This document shows, in pieces, positions 32,114 through 42,900 of a stretch of 64,000 nucleotides of DNA. Position 1 is the stretch's first letter, and every line of letters begins with the position of its first letter. The translations under genes and the position numbers were made by a program. The notes below the pieces were generated by a model. That model saw only the letters and a list, made by a program, of their open reading frames with translations. It was not told the origin of the DNA and searched no databases. Origin of the DNA: Ostrinia nubilalis (Eukaryota; Arthropoda; Insecta; Lepidoptera; Crambidae); contig NC_087119.1 in NCBI RefSeq assembly GCF_963855985.1, positions 40,001 through 104,000 of the forward strand, read 5' to 3'.

Positions 32114-33105
32114 GTAAGTTATGCACAATGTGTTGAGTATTTAATGCTTCTTATGACTGACTGTGACAAAAGACTGAAGTGTGCCTACGTAAATTTTTAA
32201 CAGAATAAGTAGTCAATATGTAGTTAAATGCCACTACGAGGTTTTGCTTATGCTGCAAGTAGACAACTGAAATATATTCGTGACGTCAGTTAATCGAGTA
32301 GCCACGTCCTATTCGTATCAGGAAAGTTTCGTGATATTTCATGGTAGGTACAGATATTCGGAGACTTACAACTTATAGATTAAGCAAATACGAAATACCA
32401 GTAGGTATTAATGATTAATTAAACTCATGAAATCATAGTGTTTATTATATGACATGACGTGTTTGCTACTTTATAAATTATTTTTGTTGCATTATGATAA
32501 GTATTATGTAAGGTGCATGCTGAGCTGGTGTGCTGAGCACTGTGGTAGTTATGTAACTCGGTTTCTATCCGCACGTCGCAGTGGCGGAGCTCTTGATCAG
32601 CTATTTTTTTATAATAAGTTTCATTTGTTTTCAATAGTTGTATTACCTACAGGTAGGTTGTATTATCATTAAAACAATCTAAATGATGAGGATACTCCTT
32701 CCATAATTTATTAAGGTCTTTCAACATACAGACTAGACTAGCATTCTGTGGAAATCTAATTTTCTTTCTGATTTATATTTTTCTTCGTTTTTTTTATCAT
32801 TCAAGCATAAAACCGGGGTCTTATTTATTAAAAACGACGAATGAAAAAAGTATGACATAATTTTAATAACTCTACATCACATTACAACGAATGTTTCTAT
32901 GCCTGAACTACCTATATTATCTGTGCCTGAACTAAGTGTATGACCAATATTTTAGATTGTTATAAAATAGTTCATAGTCCGCCATTGTGTGTACAAAAAG
33001 AATAAAGCAGTAAAAGTTGCAAAAATAAAATGAGTTTATTGAGAATAAATAAGTAATGTAAGTCATTTTTGATTGCTGGCTGTTTCTACCCTAATTTAAT
33101 TCGGT
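32114..33105. other. Intergenic or 5' intron sequence, no feature seen
   Basis: Unique-looking AT-rich DNA. Open frames at 32425-32672 are short, overlap on both strands and have no domain likeness. Confidence 0.4.
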
Positions 33106-33379
33106 CGGCTGTTTGGTGTAGTGGTTCGAAACAGACTACCTACTATGCCGAGAGGTCCCGGGTTCGATTCCCGACCGGGCAGAAATTGAAATGATGAATT
33201 TTAATTTCTGTGTCCGGTCTGGGTGTTACCTTAGTGTTACGATGTATAATAATAATATGTGTGTATTTAAAAGTTGTTTAAGTACCTCATACTAGCACCC
33301 AAAACACAAGCATATTAGTTGCTTAATTTGGGGCTAGATGGCGCTGTGTGAAATTGTCTAAAGACATTTATTATTTAAC
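33106..33379 (+). mobile_element. tRNA-derived SINE, copy 1
   Basis: Pol III A box (TTTGGTGTAGTGGTT) and B box (GGGTTCGATTCCCG) in a tRNA-like head, then GAAATTGAAATGATGAATTT, a middle with GTCCGGTCTGGGTGTTA, and an end TTGGGGCTAGATGGCGCTGT plus ATTTATTATT. A second copy is at 49247, with extra bases here in the head. It is directly followed by the Helitron-like end interrupted by the element at 33392. Confidence 0.9.
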
Positions 33380-33391
33380 TAGCGGCCGCCC

Positions 33392-36014
33392 CATGAAGCT
33401 ACAGATAAAAATGGAGGCCACACACCTATACCTGTCTAAGGGACTTATAGGAGTGTAGACTAGTGTAGAGTTATACTTTTATACGATTGTTGGTGTTATA
33501 ATACTCTAACAACTATCCTTTAGTCAGCCGTCTGACTAAGAGCATTATAGGAGGGTAGAGATACGGCAACCGCTGTTTAACGGCCTACTTGTACGATGTT
33601 ATAGAGCTAGCATTTTAATAGAACACACGTGGTCATTTATAAAGCCAAAGGCTGTTATGTTTACTTGTTTTAGACTGTTATACAGCTAGTAGCTGTAGTA
33701 GGACTTGTTTGTGTTAATAAAATAACCTTTTTTTACTATCTGTACAAAAGTGTTTCAATGGTTTGCATGTGCACTGTAGGCTGTTAAAAGGACTATATGT
33801 GTTGTCCATTAACATCAATAGCAGTTTATTTGTCCACAAGTACTACTCTTATTTGCTTTAAGCTGAAAATGAATGTGAATGTGATATTCTATTACACTTT
33901 TCCCCAAGCCTGTTTTTAGTTGTATTTATGGTGGTTCTGTACATGATGCAGAGGAAAATATTATGCCTGAACCTGAAAGTTCCCTTCAAAATATACAGAT
34001 ATCAGAGTGTGATGATTGCAGTTCTAGTGATAGTGAATACAATTTTGATTTAGACAATTATTTAACCTTTAGCAAAAAAATAAGAACATGGGCTATTGAA
34101 AATCGTATTCCTCATTCCGCTTTGAATAAATTGTCAGGCATAATAAACGAATTTAAACCGGGAACACTACCGTCTGATGCTTTAGGTATTCATACTTGAC
34201 TATTAGTACCTGGGCTAGGCGATTTAACGGACATTAATAATTTTTATTGCGGATCTCTAAAATTTCAGTATTTGAAAGAATTAAAGATACACAATTGACC
34301 TGAACTAGGTACATCTTAAAGCTGTACATAAGTTCACATTAGAATAAATTTATAGACATTAGCGCTGTAGTGGTACAAATGTGGAACTTAATATAGATAA
34401 CAGCATTCTAACAGAACACATGTGAACCTAATATACGCTCACCGCATTAAATTGGAGTTATAACAGTTCACATAGCCGTATTTCATTTCCACCATTTTGT
34501 TCTACATAACCTAAAATATTTACCAAATAAATCTCCAAAATTAATGCAGATTTATCACAAAATTCGCAGATAGAGCGATTGAGTTTTGGTTTCATGTTAT
34601 AATTAATTACCGTAGTATAATTATAATGCCAATACAATATCAAAAACTGAAAATTGTAGATTTCCTCTCAGCCAGTTTTAAATATTTTAAAATGAATATC
34701 GCGTTTTTACAGAGGCGCGTAAATATTTTAGCTGTAAATATGTATACATTTCACGATAAAGTTGCATTCCCAATGGCATTAACATTATTAAGTATTTAAA
34801 ACCCGTGTTATTATTTGCATAAATGATTATATTATCCGCCCGAGTTGTTTCCTCTTGGCACTCACGTACAAATACCAAACTAATATTAAAATGTGGAAAT
34901 AATTTAGGACACACGTGAACTTTATGTAGCATTGGAGTACTTTTGTCGGACTTTATAACTTTGAAAGCTGTGCATTTAGCCACTTGTTACTCTTTATTGT
35001 CCTCACGTACGTTGTATGGTTCACACTGCGTCCCATATAGTGCCGTAAGTCAGCCTTAAGTACGATGTTACTACTTAAACTGCTATTATAATGCTATTAT
35101 ACTGCTAATGTACAGCCATAGTGAACTTAAAGCTGTCTAATTTGTGCCCAAACTGGTTCTATAAAAGCATTATAGCAAGCTATACAGCTCGTATACAGCT
35201 GACATACACAGCTTGTGGAGTACATGTGAACGACTATTGAACTCTTAAATGGAGTAAAATGTTACTTGGGTAAGTATCACTATCTCGCTCTCTGTGGGCA
35301 GACTCGCTCTTTCTAAATAAACAAAAAATATAAAATTGCTCAAATTCAATGAAACCAATGTAAAATCTTTATTTCTTGACATAGGTATCATTAAAAATGA
35401 TAAGTGTAATTACTGGTAAAACGTTTTAGGAAGAAATTACTGTAAAAAATGTGAAAAATGTTTACAATGATCCAATGTCGGAAATCACGAAATAAACACT
35501 TACGCGTGGAATCTTATGTCACTTCCAGGACACCACGTACTACCGCAACCACGCACTACAAAATTTTGCACCAATTCTTGTGATAAAACAATGATTATTT
35601 CCTGTAAACAATCACAAACGAAATTAACTGCTTAATAAACAAAATAGTAAACAACCGCCATGATGGGCCGGATTGGGCCGATGTTGGCACATGGTACCGA
35701 TTACCCAGGAATTGGGATTGTAATTCCCTGATTCGCCAACACATTAAGCCTAAATGGCCGACAATTTTGTGATTTTTTATTTAACTAGGTAATCTTAGTT
35801 TCAAATATTAATTATTTATTTGTTTAACTTCTGATTTGGTTAGTGAATTGGCTATTTCGAAGAATTTACAAGGAGATTTAAATCAGAAGATAGCAATACT
35901 ACAGTTCACACTTAAAAGAGAGGTAGGGCCGCAGAGAGCGAGATAGATATAAGTAGGTATTTGACTCAAGTTTTTGTTTCAACTCTGCCCTCCATTTTTA
36001 TCTTTAGCTTCATG
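33392..36014 (+). mobile_element. DNA transposon, 2.62 kb, 8-bp target duplication, P-superfamily-like ends
   Basis: The left end CATGAAGCTACAGATAAAAA and right end (complement) CATGAAGCTAAAGATAAAAA differ at one base, and the match runs on through TGGAGG. The flanks are GGCCGCCC at 33384-33391 and again at 36015-36022: an 8-bp target duplication. Both flanks rejoin to the common Helitron-like end CGGCCGCCCGCGACTTCG, which proves the insertion. The 8-bp GC-rich target and CATGA terminus are those of P elements (family knowledge); hAT also makes 8-bp duplications. The interior is AT-rich with many CAGCT/TATAC phrases and only one sizeable frame (33963-34199). No transposase core is visible, so it is non-autonomous. 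Confidence 0.75.
33963..34199 (+). pseudogene. Transposon-encoded N-terminal protein fragment
   Basis: 78 codons with an acidic Ser-rich start (SECDDCSSSDSEYNFD) and a helix-rich segment LTFSKKIRTWAIENRIPHSA then LNKLSGIINEF, ending at a TGA soon after LPSDALG. The W-A-x-x-x-x-I-P/S-x-x-A-L pattern is one I associate with N-terminal regions of transposon-encoded proteins in insects, where it continues with a 'DART/LL' type stretch. The frame stops early and downstream bits (PGLGDLTDINNFYCG in the next frame) suggest decay. Confidence 0.4.
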
Positions 36015-36022
36015 GGCCGCCC

Positions 36023-36195
36023 GCGACTTCGTACGCGTGGATCCCGTTTTACCCCCTTTATGGGTGGAGTTTCGTAAAATCCTTTCTTGGCGTATGCCTA
36101 CGTCCTCACAACTACCTGCATGCCTCTGTCCAGTGGTTTGGGCTGTGCGTTGATATAGCACTATGTCAGTCTGTCAGTCAGTCACCTTTGAGTTA
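36023..36195 (-). mobile_element. Helitron-like element, remainder beyond the 2.6-kb insertion
   Basis: Continues CGACTTCGTACGCGTGGATC then CCGTTTTACCCCC, as at 3440. Its first 13 bases (ACTAGCGGCCGCC) lie at 33379-33391 on the other side of the insertion. It ends near TCAGTCTGTCAGTCAGTCAC. Confidence 0.65.
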
Positions 36196-36907
36196 AACAA
36201 TATTTAGATATACATATTTTTATATGTATAATTTTTCATGTAAATGCGATAATCTAATTGTTATTAATATACGTATGAAATCAAATAAATTAATTGTACA
36301 CACATTAACCGCTATGATTTTTTTTGTTATGTATTATACTCCGCGTGAGTACAAAGAGTTTCAGTGGAAAATTTGTATCAGACCGTACCTATGGCTGGTT
36401 ACGTACGGTGAAGTCCCAAGGACGCGCGCTGTTTGATGGCAGCGGCTGGCCCCAGGCGCGCCAGTTTGCCTCAAACAAAACAAATCACCGGAGCTCGTAA
36501 ACAACACCCTACGCGAGCTTAGCAAGCACAAGCCAGAGCAACGACTCGCTATGTACGTACAACAATACACCGCATCCACAAACAAGTTCTGTACGAAACT
36601 ATTAAAAACTGGAGTAATTTAAAAAAAAAGTAAATAAAATAATGATTATGTATATTTTCATTGTGCATTTCACCCCTACGTCTCAAAATCTGTCTATTCG
36701 CTAAGGCTCATTATTTTAATTATAAACCTTTTTTCTAGAGATCAGGACCATACAGTGCTAATGAATGCACCATTCGTTCTAAACTTACTAATATGTAGTT
36801 CAAAAGTCCATTAAATTGATGAAAGCGGCAAATTACGCTTCTCTTCGGCGACTCCTCGACCGCTGCAGACGGAGGTTACTCTACCTCATATTTATGAGGT
36901 AGAGTAT
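36196..36907. other. Intergenic or intron sequence, no gene seen
   Basis: A moderately GC-rich patch (36395-36500) lacks consistent frame or splice sites. GGTTACGTACGG and similar phrases occur, but no regulatory claim is made. Confidence 0.35.
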
Positions 36908-37141
36908 ATCCCAACTAATATTATAAATGCGAAAGTAACTCTGTCTGTCTGTCTGTCTGTTACGCTTTCCCGCTTAAACCTCGCAACCGATTTTGATGAA
37001 ATTTGGCATAGAGATAGTTTGAGTCCCGGGAAAGAACATAGGATAGTTTTTATCCCGGTTTTTGAAACAGGGACGCGCGCGATAAAGTTTTTCTGTGACA
37101 GACAAAATTCCACGCGGGCAAAGCCGCGGGCGGAAAGCTAG
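36908..37141 (+). mobile_element. Lep1-like Helitron-like element, copy 4
   Basis: ATCCCAACTAATATTATAAA start, (TCTG)4, CGCAACCGATTTTGATGAAA, end GCGGGCGGAAAGCTAGT. It differs from copy 3 at only a few bases and so is recent. Confidence 0.9.
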
Positions 37142-38280
37142 TTATTTAATAGAATTTATTTAGGAAAATTTAAACTTCTATCGACAGTATCAATCATTGA
37201 ATAAAATATACAGTGTGTCTGGTCACCAGTGTCCGACCCGTTAGGGTGCAATAATATGATCAATTTTAACAACAAAAAACAAACATTTTATCCCTACTTT
37301 TTAAAAATTGCAGCTAATTGAATTTTTTGGGTTTCCGAGTCTGGATTCATTTATTTAACGATGTCTACCGAAGTGCAGGGCCTACAAGCATAAAAGTGAA
37401 TTCGTTCGACAGCTACGAGTAGAAGAGTAGGTAATAAGTAGACATCAACAAATTGATCATAGCTCCCATTAAAATCTGTAAGAGACACTTCAAAAGAAAA
37501 AAATACAATAAAAATGATGCTTTACTTAAATTTTTCAATGTTTCAATTTTACAAAAAAACTAGCAAACGTTTTTTTCTACTTTTTACATGCACTAAGTTA
37601 TTATCTAAAAACTGATGTTAATACCTTAGCTTTATATCAACTAGTCTAGGCGTAATGATTAATTGAATATGACTCTATCAAACGCGAATTCATCCCGATA
37701 GTAGGTGCCCCTACTACTACACTTCAAAAACAGTGGACTTTAATACAAACTTGAAACCCCATTTTTACCCCCTTAGGGGTTGAATTTTGCAAAATCCCGT
37801 CTTAGTAAGTACCTACGTACTAATTAAAACGAACCGCCATGCAAAATTTGAGACTCCTAGCACTTGTACCTATAGTTTCTGAGATTTCGTGATGAGTGAG
37901 TGATTGAGTCTGTCAGTGACCTTTCGCTTTTATACATTCAGCAATCAGTGTAGTAGGTGTTTTAATTAGTTCATTTTTCGCGGAAATTAATCGGTAACTT
38001 TATTGACTTCGTTTATAACATGAAAAATGATTATGGTGCGTGAATAAGCCTTAGCATTTTGTACGTAGTATGTGCACCCGTGAATTATTATAATTTTAAT
38101 TTCTTTTTTCATAAAATAAATTAAAAAAGCTCAGTTAATTTATTTTCAAAAATTGACAACGTCTTGCAATTTCACCATGCTTAATGAACCACCACTTGTA
38201 ATGATTTTTTCATCGGTTAATAGGTATAGGTCATCAGGGAGTCGAACCAAGGACCTGACTCGAGAAGTGTTGCTGCAGTC
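37142..38280. other. Intergenic or intron sequence with a degenerate repeat tail
   Basis: Around 37700-37930 it contains TTTACCCCCTTAGGGGTTGA, GAACCGCCATGCAAAATTTG and GAGTGAGTGATTGAGTC, phrases found in Helitron-like ends elsewhere. Nothing codes. Confidence 0.35.
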
Positions 38281-38420
38281 GTCAGAGCTGCGAGGCGTCA
38301 ATTAGCGAGCCAGGCGCGCGCTCCGCGGCTCGCCTCAGTCGGCCGCGCCCGCCCGACGCACGCGCCGCTCCCGCGCCCGCGCTCTGCTCGCCCCAACAAC
38401 GCAAACCCGCCTTCCAACTC
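38281..38420 (+). promoter_or_regulatory. GC-rich promoter / candidate non-coding first exon (proximal) of the plus-strand transporter
   Basis: CpG-rich block (GCGCGCGCTCCGCGGCTCGC, CGCTCCCGCGCCCGCGCTC) ending at a possible donor ACTC|GTATGT near 38420. It is 1.5 kb upstream of the coding exon. A palindromic E-box CACGTG lies at 38795-38800 in the following intron. A further GC-rich patch is at 39470-39540. Promoter use is inferred from composition and position only. Confidence 0.35.
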
Positions 38421-39914
38421 GTATGTTATTATTTCATTTTTTTGTTAACCTCACACTGAGATTCAAGTAGGTACCTACTGATTATAATTTACTCCATTGC
38501 TAGAACTTTGTGCAACAAAATAACCTACATACAGCTGTAAGAAAATACCTGCTGTTTATAAGTTCCTACTAAATTCAATGAAAATTTTTATTTGTGTGCT
38601 ACGAATATATCACTTTCAGTGTGTCACGAAAATAAATGATCGCACAGCTTTATCGGTGCATATGACAATAATCGGGTAATAAGTCCTACTTTTTTTAGAA
38701 AAAACTTATTTTCCTCGTAATTTCATTGTAAATAATACAGAATTTCGAGCTATCAACAAATGAGAGTTGGCTTATTAATAGTGGCCAAGAACAACACGTG
38801 TAACGAGAGCTAGAATAATTTAGCGCACGGGAATGTAAATTGAACGAGCTCGCTAGCCGTTGGTCTGTCAACGCAGGGGGCACAACAAGCTACCTCTTCA
38901 AGTGAACCTTCGCGTACTTTTCTGCTTTGTTAACTTTTACAAAGATCCAGAGTTAAGTCAAGATCTTACAGTTTTTGTGGCGTTAAAATTTTGTTCAAAA
39001 GAGACAATTGAGTCAAAATAAATATTTCAGTTTAGTTTGGTTTCTCTCTTACCTTAGATATTCGTAGGTAATGACCAGAATTTGAATCTTTAAAATATAA
39101 TGGTTTGTTTTTATAAATTTTCAACACCGGAAATTCTGAAAACTGATAACCTAATTTCAATCACAAGCACCTTTGATATTGACTCGGTTTAGTAGCTTAA
39201 AAGCAGCGACGACATATTATGCAAAAGATCCCGATAGTGGGTGCGATGACAATGCGCCGGGAACGTTTGACAGGCCCGCGCACTGGGTGCACTGAGGAAG
39301 TGAGCAAATAGTATGGCGCTCCGAAAATAGGTGAAGCCGCGGTAGAGGTCATACTCCGCAAAATTATTTCGATATATTTGGCTTGTTTCGTCTCTTTCTC
39401 TCTCTTTGAATGAACAAGAAAGATGCACAGCTGATGTATCTGATCGATTTGTAGAATCGTCCCTGGACTCAGCGTGAGCGCCGCGCGGGCCCGATCGGCC
39501 GCATCCGGAGCGCGGCCCGGATCCCGCGCCCACTCGACTATTATCCTCCGCATACGATAATATGCGCGTGAAATCGCTCCAAAAATTAATCAATCCATTC
39601 AATTTTAATTCATACTGTATTTGTTAAGGATAAAATAAAAAAGTGTTCATAAATAGCACTTCATAAAACGCACTGAGCGGCAAGCCGCACCTCATAATAT
39701 TTTAAATGAAACAGCATGATCTCAGTGCGTTAGGACGCAATAAGATCATGAAGTTTCTTATAAACTGCGGCGCGCCGCTTAGTGCATGTTATTAAGCCTT
39801 ATCCCAATGGCTGTATATTTTGAAAGCTTCTATGAAAGCGATCGGTCGGCCTGACGCGGACGGGAGCACAGGCCGGCAGTCGGTGCTGAGTGCCAGTGAC
39901 CGTTGTTGCAGGCC

Positions 39915-42900
39915 ATGGACCCGGAGAGCAAGGCGGAGACGCTGTGCCTGCAGCCGGTGGCCGACCACGCCGCGCCGCTGCACAAGTAATTACTTCTCAT
40001 TTTATTTTTACTGAATCCTCATAACGGTATAGATAAATGTAGTTCTATACCTGAGAACTTGTCGTTTTGTATGAAGATTCATAATTATTAAATCATTTTA
40101 GTCAGTACTGACGACAAATCTGAATACAAAGAATACACATTACAAACATAAGTCATAGTGGCCATTATGTGTGTAGTTTGAGACATAAGGTACGAAAAAA
40201 ATACTTTATAATTTGAATGGTAACCGACGCCATTTAATTTTAGTAAAAATTAAAAATAAATATTACGTTTTATCTGGTGATGTAATAAGTATGTATTTCC
40301 AATGAAAAAAAAGTAATAATTGTACGCATGATAATGATAACAAAAGTCAATTTCAAGGTAAAGTCCTATATTAGGTACTATCTCAAATCACTCGTAATAC
40401 ACCTAAAGAGAAGGCACTAATATCCATTCGTCTATTTTTTCAGAGAAGAAGATGATTACGATCCCCACGTCCACAGGCAACTTCCTAAACCAACCAAGTA
40501 AGTAGCGAGTGGTTAGAAACTAAAATCACAATATTAATTTCGTTTATCATCAGCATTACATTTTTGTTCCTTTATTGAGAAGAACTATTGAAGAATAATT
40601 GATAAACTAATAATGTTTGGGCCACATTATTGAACGGTGGTGGGAACGAATGTCTAGTCGCCTTATACGACTAGGTAACATGTCTAAGGGATGTTTCAGG
40701 CATACTTATGACTGATCATGTGACGCAGTCGTGATACTTGAGGGAAAACATTCGTTTGTGCAGCAACTTGGAGACGCTGGTGCACCTGCTGAAGTGCAGC
40801 CTGGGCACGGGCATCCTGGCCATGCCGCAGGCCTTCGCGCGCGCCGGGCTCGTCACCGGCGTCGTGGCCACCGTGCTGGTGGGCGCGCTCGTCACGCACT
40901 GCCTGCACGTGCTGGTCGGTCCCGCTCCTCCACCACCGCCACCACCACTCCACACTCACAGCTAAATATACTACAATACAACTTGTTCAAATTAACAGCC
41001 TGAACGCGGGGCTTCCCCAACGAGCGTAATTTGCTCATTTTTTTATCAAGCCACTACGATTACCAGTACCATGTTATGGAATTATAGATCTATAGCAACT
41101 ATAGGTTGCGGGAGCCAAGCAACGACATTTTAATATTGGCAAAAAATTCAGACTTACAAATAGTTTTCACAACTGTTTTATGTTCAGCTCTAGCAACACA
41201 TTAGCCGACTTTCTAAACACGGCGATAAATCATAGTCGAGGGAGAGCGAGTTTGGTTCGAAGATTGATTTGCAGAGCATAAGTTGGAGGCGTGTGTGGCG
41301 CAGGTGCGCGCGCAGTACGGCGCGTGCAAGCGGCTGCGCGTGCCGCTGCTGTCGTACCCGGCGGCCATGGCGGCGGCGCTGCAGGCCGGCCCGCCCGCGC
41401 TGCGCCGCCTGGCGCGGCCCTCCACCGTCACCGTCGACGTCTTCCTCGTCGTCTACCAGCTCGGCATCTGCTGCGTCTACATCGTCTTCATCGCTGACAA
41501 CATTAAAAAGGTCAGTTTTACCACTTTTTACTTGTTATTTATGCCGCACAGACATAATATTCAAATTACCAAACTTATAAACTTGTAGACTAGGTTATTT
41601 AGGGGTTTTTAATAGGGACAATATTATTTGATCCTCTAAAAACTAATTGATCTTTTTTGTATGTGCACTTTTAAAAATAAATATTGTTTTTTATTATATT
41701 TTATCTTTATATTAATTATTGGGTCTATATTAGTTGATCTACGGATAAATTATGAATGATCTTCATTAAAGGTAACATAATATTCATGTTTAATATACTC
41801 TTTTAATATTTGGTAAACAAAAATAATATTTGATCCTCTTTTTTAGTTATTGATCTTTAATTTTGTAAATTTGATGATTTTTATATCAAGTTTGCCTTTT
41901 AATATTGATCACCTAATAAATACATTTCGATCTATGTATAAGTTAACTTTAAAATATATTTGATCGAACAAAAAATATTATTGGTAAATATTTTTAATTA
42001 AAAAATATCTTTTAATTTACGCGGTACTTTGTGGTTGAGTGACAATCGTCCGTCATTGGTTACTGAGTAGGCCAAGGGCTTAGCGGCCAATAAGCAAGCA
42101 GAATGGTACATTGCCATGTTTGTTTAAATTACAAGCTTTGCTTAGTTTGGGACTAGAGGCGCTATGTAAAATAATTTCTTACTTCTGACATCCCTGAACC
42201 CGACATCATAATTTTTACCTCTTTATTTTTTTCAAATCGCCTGGTTGATTTTCTCTTAGTATACCGATCTCGACCGTGATCAGTGACCATAAAGTCATCT
42301 GTCAACGCGTCGATTAGACACGATAAAAGCACTAAACTATATTTGTTTACTTTTAGTGCGACATCGGGTCGTAAGGACCTGATAAGTTTTTTTTTCCAAA
42401 TATTTACTGTGTTTGACGAAACAATTGCAAAACAATATTTATATTTCGTACTACTGAAAAGACCGAATATATCATCCCGCACCAACGCATCCAGCACCTA
42501 AGGTCAATTCGACCCGATAACGCAGTGTGAACGTGTTAAGTATGCTTTTTTAATAAAAAAAAATCTTTAAACATCAAGTGCCTTTAAATAGTTTCCATCC
42601 TTTGACTACAACTTAATAAAAATAAGTACCATAACATAATTATTTTGAAGATTATTTGATATAGACAAAAAATAATTTATGCAAATCGAATTATTTAAAA
42701 AAGTATCACATTATTGAATATTTGGTGCTCATTTCTTTTATTTTTGAGGACCAACAAGTAACGATCAGATATAATTTTTACATCTCAAATTTTTTTTGCG
42801 TAGTTCAAAAGAGGTTAAAAAATATCGATCGATTTCATTTATTTTATGTCTCAAAGAAAGAGGATCAATCATTAAAATAGATGACCATTTAGATTTTTTT

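Noticed and set aside
33106..33182. A tRNA gene
   Set aside because: A and B boxes are present but the cloverleaf is imperfect, it continues into a SINE body, and a second copy has the same body; it is SINE-derived.
39189..39602. A 137-codon minus-strand open frame
   Set aside because: It overlaps the region just upstream of the transporter start, has no domain and no splice partners; likely chance in GC-rich DNA.
42162..42497. A 111-codon minus-strand open frame in intron 4
   Set aside because: No recognisable domain and surrounded by decayed repeats; could be a transposon scrap but nothing supports a gene.
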